Positions 1 to 8,609 of a DNA stretch of 33,702 bases are shown one piece after another. The DNA is from Acidobacteriota bacterium (GTDB taxonomy: Bacteria; Acidobacteriota; UBA6911), in contig QHZE01000096.1 of NCBI GenBank assembly GCA_003225335.1, positions 1 through 33,702 on the forward strand, in the 5' to 3' direction. A model generated the notes under the pieces. That model had not been told where the DNA came from. It did not search any database and saw nothing but the letters and a program-made list of their open reading frames with translations. A program made the position numbers and the translations under genes. Within the stretch, counting starts at the first letter, position 1, and every line of letters starts with the position of its first letter.

Positions 1-33
1 CATCTGTGGTTTCGTTTTCTGAGGTGGGACCTC

Positions 34-3000
34 TTAACCACGCTCTACTCCCACCTGAGGTCGCGTTTGAACGACGTAGAACAGTCCTCCCACATAAGCG
101 CCTTCGATGTCCTGCGGAGAGCCAAAGACGCGCTCGAGGGCCAGGCCGATTCGAGCAATCTCTTTGAGAAGTTCGTTTCTGAGCCGTTCATCCCAGACGA
201 TCGGTTCCACGGTGTAATCCAGAGCCACGCGGCGAGGCGGTTCCAGGAGAACGCTGTCATACAATCCCGCGCCTGCGTATCCCGCCAGGTCTTCCCCACT
301 GGAGTCTGATCTAAAGATCAAGCCGCCCCCATAGAGGCCCTCGCTCTTGCTTGGATACGCCACAAGGTTAAGCTGGAGCGTTTTCTTGTTGCAGCTGAAG
401 CTCAGCGCTCTTCCCGGATAATTGGCCACCAGCGACTCGCCCAGGCCGAGCACGACCTCGGCATAGACTTCGCCCCTATTGCCAGAGAAAGGGTTGACCG
501 TGTGAATAACGAAAGCATATTCGGCTTCAATCACCTGCTGTATGAGCACGGCCATGAAAAGGTCCTCATGGGCAATACCCCTGGCGTTGCGGCTCAGATA
601 AGCCCGATCGTTCCACTTTGAAGCCCACACTCTTTTTATGCAAGTCCAGGCACCCTCCCAGTTCTGCGGCCAGGCGAGCCCCGCCCCTTTCATGGCTTCG
701 CGCAGACTCGGCGCCAGTTCCTCCGGCGCCGCGAGCGCCGGGACAAGAGCGCGAAGTTCCGAGAGAGCCTTCCGGGGGTCTCCTTCCAGCTCGCCCACCA
801 GTTCTTCATAACGCCTGGCAACATCCCGGTTAATGTCCAGCTCCATCACTCTTTCAAAAACTCCGAATGGGAGCGCAACCGAGGACGGAACAGAGACCCC
901 CTCAGGCAGACTCTCGTGGAGAAGCCGCAGATTGTAAGATTTCTGCCCTACGATCCCTTGCTTGAAATCGCGCTCTGCCAGTGCGTACGCGTGGAACTCC
1001 GGCCTCGGAGCCGGGTGTGAAGAGGGCAAAGATCGAGGCGCATTCGAGGTCTCCTCGAGCTCCACCTCCTCGAATGTCACGTCGCCGCCTGCGCTCACGT
1101 CAAGATGCAGGGTTCGCCCGCGCAGCGATTTCAACTGGCCGAATATCTGTGAGTCGTAACAGGTCGCGAAGAGAAGATTGGCGTTCCTCGCCCGCACTGC
1201 GACGTGCGACACGATATCCGTGGCATCGGAAGCAATGACTGCGGTGACTGAGGCGGGAATCTCCTCGTCCCCCCGCACTTTGTCCGCAATCACTACGGCC
1301 GGGCCGTCAAATTCTTTACCTTGCACATCGGCGAGGGCGTCGACCACTTCCACTCTCCCTCCGCCGGAGCCCCGGCTGATCACCTGCCAGTTCCCAAGAC
1401 GCGCCGTTTTCCGGAGTATCGGATCCATGTGATGGAGAAGCATGGAAAGCACGAAAGCCGGACCGCCGCGCACCACTTCCTCGCTGAATAGCGTGATGGT
1501 CCATGGATCGGCATGGAAGGCGCTGCCGAGAAACTCCGCCTTGGGCTGCAGCCACTGGTAACACTCATCGATCTCGGCGCTCAGGGCGCGTCCCAGCCGT
1601 TCCAGAACGGCCTTGGCGTGCAGAGCCCATTCCGGGCTGAAGCGGGAGATGTTTCCGAGACGCTCCCAGTGGCGCAGGCAGCGCGTAAGCTCGGGATCGT
1701 TCCCTGAGAGAGAGAGATTTTCAAGTACCCGCGCTATCACATCGACCAGCTGGTCGCCGCTCCATTGCAGATGTATGTTTCGCTCCACGACCATCCGCAG
1801 GAACTGTTCGAGCGCAAGGTCCAGGTAGAGCAGCTCACGCACTCCATGGTCCCGGGTCAAAACCTGGTTCAGGCGGCGCGCTTCAGTTATTCGCCCGATC
1901 AGCTGCACCCATGGTATCTGAAGATCGTTTCGCTGTTGCCAGAGCGACGAAAGCAGACCCCGAATCCCGTCGTCCAGCAGGTGATTCGCGGCGTTGATGG
2001 CCGTCTCGAGGTCGGTGCCGGAGTGGACCGACCTGAGCGTTTTCAGGAAGTGCTCGAAATCGTGAATCAAGCCCTCTTTGAGGTGCGGCACGAAATCAGG
2101 ATCGGTGCGGATGGGCCGTTCGAAGCTCTCCAGGCGCTGCCTGGTGACACCGCCCGCTCGAAGGGTCTTATAGAATCCGTCAAGATTTCCGTTGCCGCGC
2201 AAGAAGGCCAGATACGCCTCGCAAATGACAATATCGTCGGGTGTTGTATTGTTGTGGAGCTTCTGATGCCATTCTTCCATAAAGCGCCCGGAGACCTCTT
2301 TGATGTGATGGCGGTGCATGATATTGAGTATTTCATCACGGATCTCCTGCCCTTCTCCGCCTCGTCCCACGGTGGTCAGCATGAGCCGAATGAGGGGACG
2401 GCTCGCGGCATCATGGGCGTAGATACCGGCCAGCTTCCCTGTGAGCCGGTCCTGGGCGTGGCTCAACTCCCGGGGCTTGGTGTTGTAGTTGCGTTGCCAG
2501 TCTAACTGGCGGATGGCGGAAAAACGCAGCCAGACAAAGAGCAGCGCGAGTCCCTCAGGATTATTCCCGACCCGGTCCAGCAGGTCATGGCACAGGCTAA
2601 AACGATGCATCAGCGTCCAGGAGCTGCGGCTCATCTCCGCGCGAACGATTTCTTCCGCGAGACTCGAAAGCTCCCGGAGGTCCACAACGGTCCCCGTTTG
2701 CGCCTGCTCCCCCACAGGAATGTAAAAATTGGAGCCGTGATCCTTGATCCAGCGGTTCGAGCCGGCATCTCTCAATACAAATGGAATACCCAGCGGGGCA
2801 TCGTCCGCCTGGAATTCGAGCGCCAGCCGGTTCAGCTCGTCCTGCGAGTCAAAGGTCGTCTCCGCTGCGATGTTGTTCCAGACCGAAGTGTCAGGCGGCC
2901 GAAGCGGGGCGGGAGGGACTAACCATTCATGGGGAGAACGCCGGGCGATGCCCCAGTGCAGAATCAAAGGTCCGGCCAGATCCGTAATAAGTTCGATCCG

Positions 3001-3507
3001 GTAGATGTCGGCTTCCCTGGTCACGGCGACGGCGAGCTGCCGGTCCCGGTCCACGGCATACGCGCACTCGAAAGAAATCCGCTTCCCCTCAGACCGTTCA
3101 CGAAGGGCCTGAACGGGAGCCACTCCGGCCGGCCCCCGCAGCGAAAGAGCGATCCGGTAGTTCAGGCCGTTGTTGTTGTCCCACTGCCCCTCGTCCGGGA
3201 AAAACAGCGCGAAGTCGATAGAGGAATAGTCCGGCCCCCGACGCAGGCGGATCGTGAGGCGAATGGCGCCGTTCTGTCTCAAAAATGGGGTCTGCAGGGC
3301 CATTTGATTGAAGTTCCTGGTGCCTTCGGGCCAGAACGATTCAGGAGGAAGCAGCCATGCTTTCGAAGTATGACGGCGCACGCCCCAGTGCAAAAGGCAA
3401 TTGCTCTTCCCCTCCAGGCGAAGAGATACTTCGATCTCGTCCTCTCGATCGCTGGTCTCCACCAGAATCGTAACGCCGCTTTTGGTCGCTATCGTCTCCA
3501 TGGTCAT
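34..3507 (-). CDS. Alpha-glucan, water dikinase (plant GWD1/R1 type)
   Basis: Predicted to transfer the beta-phosphate of ATP to glucosyl residues of an alpha-glucan, the enzyme class that phosphorylates starch in plants. The 1,157-residue protein starts with two CBM45-like starch-binding modules (about 10-130 and 150-270), each with an LHWG motif and a WLLPP or WLVPP motif. A helical region follows, with MEEWHQKLHNN near residue 410. The phosphohistidine domain carries SHVAVRARN, whose His768 corresponds to the autophosphorylated His of plant GWD. A PPDK-like nucleotide-binding domain ends the protein (KVWASKWNDRAY near 960, FRSDSSGEDL near 1065, VVQTRPQ near 1150). Similarity to potato GWD, as I recall it, is collinear from the helical region to the C-terminus; the long plant linker between the CBM45 modules is missing. 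It lies downstream of the glycogen synthase on the same strand. The start (3507, or a second ATG at 3501) lacks a clear ribosome site. PEP synthase is unlikely given the CBM45 modules. Confidence 0.9.
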   Translation of the reverse strand: MTMETIATKSGVTILVETSDREDEIEVSLRLEGKSNCLLHWGVRRHTSKAWLLPPESFWPEGTRNFNQMALQTPFLRQNGAIRLTIRLRRGPDYSSIDFALFFPDEGQWDNNNGLNYRIALSLRGPAGVAPVQALRERSEGKRISFECAYAVDRDRQLAVAVTREADIYRIELITDLAGPLILHWGIARRSPHEWLVPPAPLRPPDTSVWNNIAAETTFDSQDELNRLALEFQADDAPLGIPFVLRDAGSNRWIKDHGSNFYIPVGEQAQTGTVVDLRELSSLAEEIVRAEMSRSSWTLMHRFSLCHDLLDRVGNNPEGLALLFVWLRFSAIRQLDWQRNYNTKPRELSHAQDRLTGKLAGIYAHDAASRPLIRLMLTTVGRGGEGQEIRDEILNIMHRHHIKEVSGRFMEEWHQKLHNNTTPDDIVICEAYLAFLRGNGNLDGFYKTLRAGGVTRQRLESFERPIRTDPDFVPHLKEGLIHDFEHFLKTLRSVHSGTDLETAINAANHLLDDGIRGLLSSLWQQRNDLQIPWVQLIGRITEARRLNQVLTRDHGVRELLYLDLALEQFLRMVVERNIHLQWSGDQLVDVIARVLENLSLSGNDPELTRCLRHWERLGNISRFSPEWALHAKAVLERLGRALSAEIDECYQWLQPKAEFLGSAFHADPWTITLFSEEVVRGGPAFVLSMLLHHMDPILRKTARLGNWQVISRGSGGGRVEVVDALADVQGKEFDGPAVVIADKVRGDEEIPASVTAVIASDATDIVSHVAVRARNANLLFATCYDSQIFGQLKSLRGRTLHLDVSAGGDVTFEEVELEETSNAPRSLPSSHPAPRPEFHAYALAERDFKQGIVGQKSYNLRLLHESLPEGVSVPSSVALPFGVFERVMELDINRDVARRYEELVGELEGDPRKALSELRALVPALAAPEELAPSLREAMKGAGLAWPQNWEGAWTCIKRVWASKWNDRAYLSRNARGIAHEDLFMAVLIQQVIEAEYAFVIHTVNPFSGNRGEVYAEVVLGLGESLVANYPGRALSFSCNKKTLQLNLVAYPSKSEGLYGGGLIFRSDSSGEDLAGYAGAGLYDSVLLEPPRRVALDYTVEPIVWDERLRNELLKEIARIGLALERVFGSPQDIEGAYVGGLFYVVQTRPQVGVERG

Positions 3508-3524
3508 TGCCGTGAAGCTTTCAG

Positions 3525-3597
3525 CCCTTTGCGTTCTTTGCGTCTTCGCGGTTCAGTCGGACTCCCTCTCACCGCCAAGGCGCTAAGGCGCAAAGGG
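3525..3597. repeat. Palindromic repeat, CTTTGCG family
   Basis: The left arm has three imperfect 9-bp units (CTTTGCGTT, CTTTGCGTC, TTCGCGGT). The right arm (3571-3597) is its degenerate reverse complement, ending GCGCAAAGGG. The element fills most of the gap between the GWD start and the glycogen synthase stop, and could form a hairpin in the transcript between the two genes. It belongs to a set of similarly built intergenic repeats in this window. Confidence 0.75.
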
Positions 3598-3628
3598 AGT
3601 TGCAAAGAGCTGTGCGGGGAATGTTATC

Positions 3629-5098
3629 TCAAGGCTCCTTGATGTAGTTATAGATGTTCAGGTAATGCGTGCCCGGGTCTTTCCAGGAGTACTCATAGCG
3701 CATGGCGTTGCACATCAATTCCCTGAAATACTGCGGATACAAATGCCACAGACCGATGGCGCGCCGCAGGGCCGACTCGAGACCTTGATTATTATAGTCG
3801 TTGAAACTGTATCCGTTGCGCTCGTGATACGGCCTGTCGGAGTGGTCGGCGTCAAAAACGGTATCCGCCAATCCGCCTGTGTTCCGGACAATGGGAATTG
3901 TGCCGTACTTCATGGCGATCATCTGTGTCAGACCGCAAGGCTCGTAGGCGCTCGGAACGATTATCACGTCCGCTCCGGGATAGACCAGGTGCGCCAAATC
4001 CTCGTTGTAGCCGACTTCGAGGTGGCAGTCGGGGTTTTCGTTGAGACGGTGTTTGAGCCACAGGAAATCATTGTTGATAGCGGCATCGGGGCTCGATCCC
4101 AACAGGACAACTTGGCATCCGTTGCCCAGGCAATAAAAGATCGCGTGCCGCATCAACTCCACTCCCTTCTGACGGTCCAGGCGGCTCACGACAGCCGCCA
4201 GGGGCATGAACCCATGACGAAGCCACAGCCTGTCGCGCAGCGCTTCTTTGTTCTTGTATTTGTTCTCGATGGTCTCGATCGTGTAGCGACAGGGTATGTG
4301 GGAATCAATTTCAGGGTTCCAGACCTTGTAGTCCAGTCCGTTGAGCACCCCGCCGAGCTTCTGGCTGTGCGTTCTCAGAGTATGCTGCAGTCCCATACCG
4401 AGGCCGGTGTACTGGATCTCCCACGCGTAGCGAGGGGAAACAGTTGTTACAAAATTGGAATAGACTATCCCGCCTTTTACCAGATTCACGGCATTGCCCC
4501 TCGAATCATCGCGCAGGCGGTCGTGCGTGATTAAATGCCCGGGATTCAATCCTACCTGCCGCAGGATATGCTCTCCCGTGATCCCCTGATGCCCGAGGTT
4601 GTGGAGGGTGTAGCAGACCCTCGGGTGCGTCATCCCAACGTGTTTGTACATTTCATACAGGAGGACGGGAACCAGACCGGTCTGCCAGTCGTGACAATGA
4701 ACGATCTCCGGGTGTTTATTCGCCTTGAGCATGAATTCCAATGCTGCGCGGCAGAAGAAGGCAAAACGCGTCACATCGTCGTTATGTCCGTAAAACAGTC
4801 CGCGGTTGAAGAAATTGTGCTCCGAATGCGGATCTATGAAGAAGCATTTCAAATCGTCGACCAATCCAAAATAAACGTCGCAGTGAATCTGCCGGTCGAA
4901 ATAGGGAACCGACAGGTCCCCGTAGCTCTTCGTGAGTCCCCAGATCCGGTCGTAACGCATGCAGTCATACTTGGGAAGAATGATCTCGACGGGGTTTCCT
5001 CGGATCGCCAGTTCGTTGGCCAAGCCCTGGACCACATCCCCAAGACCTCCGACTTTGGCAACAGGAGCACATTCAGGCGTTACCATCACGACGAACAT
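3629..5098 (-). CDS. glgA: Glycogen/starch synthase, GT5, SSIII/SSIV-like
   Basis: Predicted to transfer glucose from ADP-glucose (or UDP-glucose) to the non-reducing end of an alpha-1,4-glucan in the cytoplasm. The 489 residues cover a complete GT-B fold. The N-terminal KVGGLGDVV motif (Lys15) binds the nucleotide sugar, HCHDWQTG lies in the N-lobe, and the C-lobe has EPCGLTQ (Glu386) and NTGGLADTVFD. Several features recall plant SSIII/SSIV rather than E. coli GlgA: LPKYDC after the N-terminal motif, VVLLGSSPD, and a DTVFDADH segment followed by an inserted N-G-Y-S-F-N-D run. The start is supported by AAAGGAGGT about 9 bases upstream. It lies between the GH57-GT5 fusion and the GWD gene on the same strand, so it probably works on the same polymer. 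The synthase call is firm; the clade assignment is from memory and needs a tree. Confidence 0.93.
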   Translation of the reverse strand: MFVVMVTPECAPVAKVGGLGDVVQGLANELAIRGNPVEIILPKYDCMRYDRIWGLTKSYGDLSVPYFDRQIHCDVYFGLVDDLKCFFIDPHSEHNFFNRGLFYGHNDDVTRFAFFCRAALEFMLKANKHPEIVHCHDWQTGLVPVLLYEMYKHVGMTHPRVCYTLHNLGHQGITGEHILRQVGLNPGHLITHDRLRDDSRGNAVNLVKGGIVYSNFVTTVSPRYAWEIQYTGLGMGLQHTLRTHSQKLGGVLNGLDYKVWNPEIDSHIPCRYTIETIENKYKNKEALRDRLWLRHGFMPLAAVVSRLDRQKGVELMRHAIFYCLGNGCQVVLLGSSPDAAINNDFLWLKHRLNENPDCHLEVGYNEDLAHLVYPGADVIIVPSAYEPCGLTQMIAMKYGTIPIVRNTGGLADTVFDADHSDRPYHERNGYSFNDYNNQGLESALRRAIGLWHLYPQYFRELMCNAMRYEYSWKDPGTHYLNIYNYIKEP

Positions 5099-5211
5099 AA
5101 GGCGGGACCTCCTTTGTTCGATTCGCTAAGCGGTATGATGCTCACTCGCTATCCATGGCTAAGTGCCTTTGTTCGCAATTGTGCTAACGTATTTTCTTGC
5201 AGAACTTGCTA

Positions 5212-5302
5212 ATGGGACACGGATTTTCACGGATTCGACGGATTGACACGGAATCGACCTCTCCGTGAAGATCCGTTACATCCGTGCAAATCCGTGTCCT
5301 AT
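5212..5302. repeat. Palindromic repeat, CACGGATT family (copy 1)
   Basis: The left arm begins ATGGGACACGG and repeats CACGGATT-like units at roughly 10-bp spacing. The right arm ends ATCCGTGTCCTAT, the near-complement of the left end. A second copy of the same family lies at 13236-13340. The element sits in the 254-bp gap between the two glycogen synthase genes. Confidence 0.8.
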
Positions 5303-5352
5303 GAAGGTGGCCCCGCAAGAATACGTATACCGTATTTATGACCACCATTAAG

Positions 5353-8300
5353 CTATCGCGAGAGTTTGCGGTACAGGTCGAGATAAGAGCGCGCGGAACG
5401 ATCCCAGGAAAAATCGGCCGACATCGCGTTCCTCATCAAAGCAGTCCATTTCTCCTTGACGGGATAGAAGCTCAAGGCTCGATCGACGGCCGCCAGCAGC
5501 GCTCGTCCTTCGTAGGGTACAAACAAGAACCCAGTCCCGCTTCCTGTGGCGGGATCGAACTCTTCGATCGAATCCTTGAGGCCGCCCGTCGCTCTTACAA
5601 TCGGGATCGTGCCGTATTTCAAGCTGTAAAACTGGTTCAGTCCGGAAGGTTCATATCGGGAGGGCATCACAAAGAGATCGGCTCCCGCTTCGATCTTGTG
5701 CGCCAGGGCCTCGTCGAAAGCGATTCGAACCGCGACCTTGCCGGGGTGGCGCTGCGGCAGCGCGCGGAAATGATCTTCGTACCTCCTCTCTCCCGTTCCG
5801 AGAAGGACAAACTGCAGGTTCCTTCCGAGCAGCGCGTCCAGCACGTCTCTCAGGATGTCCAGACCCTTCTGGTTCGCCAATCGCGAGACGACGGCCAGAA
5901 TCGGGACATCCGCTGCCTCGGAGAGCCCCAAATGCCGTTGAAGATCGGCCTTGCAAACCTGCTTGCCGGAAATTTCTTGAAGATTGTAGTTGTGGGCGAT
6001 GAACCGGTCGGTCGCCGGATCCCACACGTCATAGTCCGCGCCGTTGAGTATTCCGACCAACCGCTCCGCGCGCTCCTGGAAGACGCCCTCCAACCCGAAA
6101 CCGTGCTCACGGGTTTTGATCTCTTCGGCATAGGTGCCGCTCACCGTCGTTATGGCGTCCGAAAAGACCACGCCCGCCTTGAGGAAGTTTATCTTGCCAT
6201 ATGACTCCACATGACGAGGCGTGAAGAACCTGCGGTCCAGGTTCAGAAGATGCCAGTCCTCAGCCCGGAAGAGACCCTGATAACCCAGGTTGTGAACCGT
6301 CAGGACCGTGCGCGTGCCCGACAAGGCCGGATAGCGCTGCGGTTGGGCTCTGAGGAAAGCCACAGCGAGAGCCGATTGCCAGTCGTGGCAGTGAAGAATG
6401 TCCGGAGGATCCATGCCATGCAGGGCCTCGAGCGCAGCCCTGGCGAAAAGAACGAAGCGCTCCGCGTTGTCCGGATAATCACCTGAAGCGGTCCCGTACA
6501 ACCCGTCTCGGTCGAAGTAGCGATCGGAGCGTATCAGATAGACCGGGATCTCCCGGCCCGCCTTGGTGCGCAGGACCGTCACGTCTTCTTTTCGGCTGGA
6601 GACGGGAACGGCCACGCGGATGCCGGTTTCCTCCAGTATGAAACTGTCTTTAAGGGCCGAGCGATAGCCGGGAAGTATCAGGGACACGCGCGCTCCGAGA
6701 CGTTCCAGCGCCACGGCCAGCGAGCCGACCATGTCGGCCAATCCGCCCGTCTTGGCGAACGGTATGATCTCCGGCGAAACCATGACTACATGCAGGGGCC
6801 GGGCTAAGCCGGCAGCGTCCTCTGCCGGCGAGGCGCCTGCTTTTTCAACGACCGCCTCTTCAACGGCCGGTCTCTCCGTGAAGTCCTTCGCCGTGTCCAG
6901 CCGGGCGAAAATGTTGTCCTGGCTTTCGAGCGCGGATAACCAGTCCTGGTCTATCTGCATTTCTTCGATCTGGCGCGCGAGCTTGTGCAGGCGTAGAAGG
7001 TGCGCTTTCGTCCTCCGCTTTGCATAATCGACCATTGTGCCCGAATTCATTATGAAAGCCCAATCGCTCGCCTGGGCCAGGAGCAATTCCCTCGCGGCCT
7101 GGTTGAGAGCCCTCCGGGCCGGTCCTCCGGCCTGAGCGTGTCCTGCACCGGCCTTTTCCAGCGACAGAGCGGCGCGGTGCAGATGCGGGTAGATCCAGTC
7201 GTTGCGGTCGTTGAGCCATACTTCGTTGTAACCTTTGTGTCCCCAGCTGGAGGGGCAAGGCTCGGCTATTTGGTGCCCGGTGTATTCTTCAAGGTATTCC
7301 GAAAATGTGATCAGCCGGACCGCTTGTTCTCCGTCATTGACCGCGCGAATCAGATACTCCAGCCAGCGAGGTCCTTCGTACCACCAGTGGCCAAACAGTT
7401 CCGCGTCATACGGAGCGGCCACGATCGGTTTGCGGTCCATCCGGGCCGCCAGGTGTTCCACCTGCCCGCGCCGGCTGGACAGAAAATGACGGGCGTGAAG
7501 TCCCGCTTTGGCATCGGCGCGCTCCGGGTCGTAGGCCTCCTTCACCTCCGTCTTTCCGGTTACCCGGTGGTATTTGATCCCGGTGTCGATCCGGATGCCA
7601 TCGCGGTGAACGTAGGGCTTGATGTAGTCAAGATCGAGGTCATGAGCAATATCACGATAAAAGTCGCGGTAGTCGAAGTCCCCGGGGTACCCTTCCGTGG
7701 CGCTCCATACCTGCCTGGAGGAGTTGGGATCGCGTCCAAAGAAAACGATGCCTGAGGGAGAAGCGACAGGCGCATAGACACCGTATTTGGGCCGGGGAAC
7801 AGCGCGGGTGATTCCATGCGTCTCAAGGATGGTGAAACGAATGCCGTATTCCCTCAGTAATTCGTCCAGGCCGGTAAAATACCCGCATTCGGGAAGCCAG
7901 AATCCCCTCGGCTTGCACCCAAAGACTTGCTCGTAGCTCTCGATGCCCAAGCGAATTTGGGTTCTGACGGCCGGCGCACTCACCGAGAGCAAAGGGAGAT
8001 ACCCATGAGTGGCCGCGCTGGCCAGGATCTCGATTCTCCCCCGCTCTTGAAGCCTGCGGAATGCCTGAACCAGATCGCGCTTATACCGGTTTGTATAGGT
8101 CTGGCGCAGGTGAAGAAAATGATCGTGGTACATTCGGGCCAGAGCCTGAAACTCCGGCTGCGAGCGGGTGCGTGAGACTTCCTTCTCTGCGAGCTCGATC
8201 AGCAGCTCCAGCCTGCCCAGATAGCGCGACTGCAGGAACGGATCCAGCAACATGGACGTAAGCGTGGGGGTGACCGTAAAAGTCAGACGGAAATCCAGCC

Positions 8301-8457
8301 CTTCGTCGGCGAGTTTTTCCAGAGTAAGGAGCAACGGGATATACGTCTCGGTGATGGCCTCGTACAGCCATCGCTCCTCCAGTGAGTCCTGATACTCGGG
8401 ATGCCGCACAAAAGGCAGGTGTGCGTGCAAAGCTATGGCAAGGTATCCCTGTTCCAT
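5353..8457 (-). CDS. GH57 branching enzyme fused to GT5 glycogen synthase
   Basis: A two-enzyme fusion of 1,034 residues. Residues 1 to about 530 form a GH57 (DUF1957-type) 1,4-alpha-glucan branching enzyme. It opens with the LHAHLPFVRHPE signature, and the predicted nucleophile is Glu190 in FWLPECGY. The predicted acid/base is Asp351 in PYDAELFGHWW; both sit close to the positions known for the Thermus enzyme. A linker of about 25 residues leads to a complete GT5 synthase (about 555-1034) with KTGGLAD (Lys569), LHCHDWQSA and EPSGLNQ (Glu936). The usual Cys of EPCGL is Ser here. One polypeptide would therefore elongate and branch the same alpha-glucan chain. The GT5 half is more like ordinary GlgA than the neighbouring SSIII/IV-like enzyme, so the locus encodes two distinct synthases. 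DUF4912 lies upstream on the same strand. Confidence 0.93.
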   Translation of the reverse strand: MEQGYLAIALHAHLPFVRHPEYQDSLEERWLYEAITETYIPLLLTLEKLADEGLDFRLTFTVTPTLTSMLLDPFLQSRYLGRLELLIELAEKEVSRTRSQPEFQALARMYHDHFLHLRQTYTNRYKRDLVQAFRRLQERGRIEILASAATHGYLPLLSVSAPAVRTQIRLGIESYEQVFGCKPRGFWLPECGYFTGLDELLREYGIRFTILETHGITRAVPRPKYGVYAPVASPSGIVFFGRDPNSSRQVWSATEGYPGDFDYRDFYRDIAHDLDLDYIKPYVHRDGIRIDTGIKYHRVTGKTEVKEAYDPERADAKAGLHARHFLSSRRGQVEHLAARMDRKPIVAAPYDAELFGHWWYEGPRWLEYLIRAVNDGEQAVRLITFSEYLEEYTGHQIAEPCPSSWGHKGYNEVWLNDRNDWIYPHLHRAALSLEKAGAGHAQAGGPARRALNQAARELLLAQASDWAFIMNSGTMVDYAKRRTKAHLLRLHKLARQIEEMQIDQDWLSALESQDNIFARLDTAKDFTERPAVEEAVVEKAGASPAEDAAGLARPLHVVMVSPEIIPFAKTGGLADMVGSLAVALERLGARVSLILPGYRSALKDSFILEETGIRVAVPVSSRKEDVTVLRTKAGREIPVYLIRSDRYFDRDGLYGTASGDYPDNAERFVLFARAALEALHGMDPPDILHCHDWQSALAVAFLRAQPQRYPALSGTRTVLTVHNLGYQGLFRAEDWHLLNLDRRFFTPRHVESYGKINFLKAGVVFSDAITTVSGTYAEEIKTREHGFGLEGVFQERAERLVGILNGADYDVWDPATDRFIAHNYNLQEISGKQVCKADLQRHLGLSEAADVPILAVVSRLANQKGLDILRDVLDALLGRNLQFVLLGTGERRYEDHFRALPQRHPGKVAVRIAFDEALAHKIEAGADLFVMPSRYEPSGLNQFYSLKYGTIPIVRATGGLKDSIEEFDPATGSGTGFLFVPYEGRALLAAVDRALSFYPVKEKWTALMRNAMSADFSWDRSARSYLDLYRKLSR

Positions 8458-8570
8458 CCCTGTCCTGCGGTTCAGACCGTAGCGCTATCTTCTCGAAAGT
8501 TTTTGTCGGGTCCGTCTACCCATGGCCGAAGGCCCGGCAGTGAATAGCCCCGCCCGTGACGGAGGTTGCC

Positions 8571-8603
8571 ATTTGAAATCTCAAATTTCAAATTCGAAAT
8601 TTT
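8571..8603. repeat. AT-rich TTTGAAAT/TCAAATTT repeat
   Basis: A short AT-rich run of alternating TTTGAAA, TCAAATTT and AATTCGAAA words, self-complementary over most of its length, within an otherwise GC-rich 152-bp gap. It looks like a truncated member of the short-period palindromic repeats seen in other gaps here. Confidence 0.5.
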
Positions 8604-8609
8604 CCCCGG

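Noticed and set aside
1765-2505. A 246-codon plus-strand open frame
   Set aside because: Antisense to the GWD gene, which is conserved through this part.
5212-5302. Possible CRISPR array from the regularly spaced units
   Set aside because: The units are about 10 bp, adjacent without unique spacers, and arranged in an inverted pair; no cas gene is present.
3629-8457. The GWD-GT5-GH57 cluster as a eukaryotic contaminant
   Set aside because: The genes lack introns and transit peptides and have bacterial spacing and ribosome sites; the flanking DUF4912 and SpoIIE genes are bacterial.
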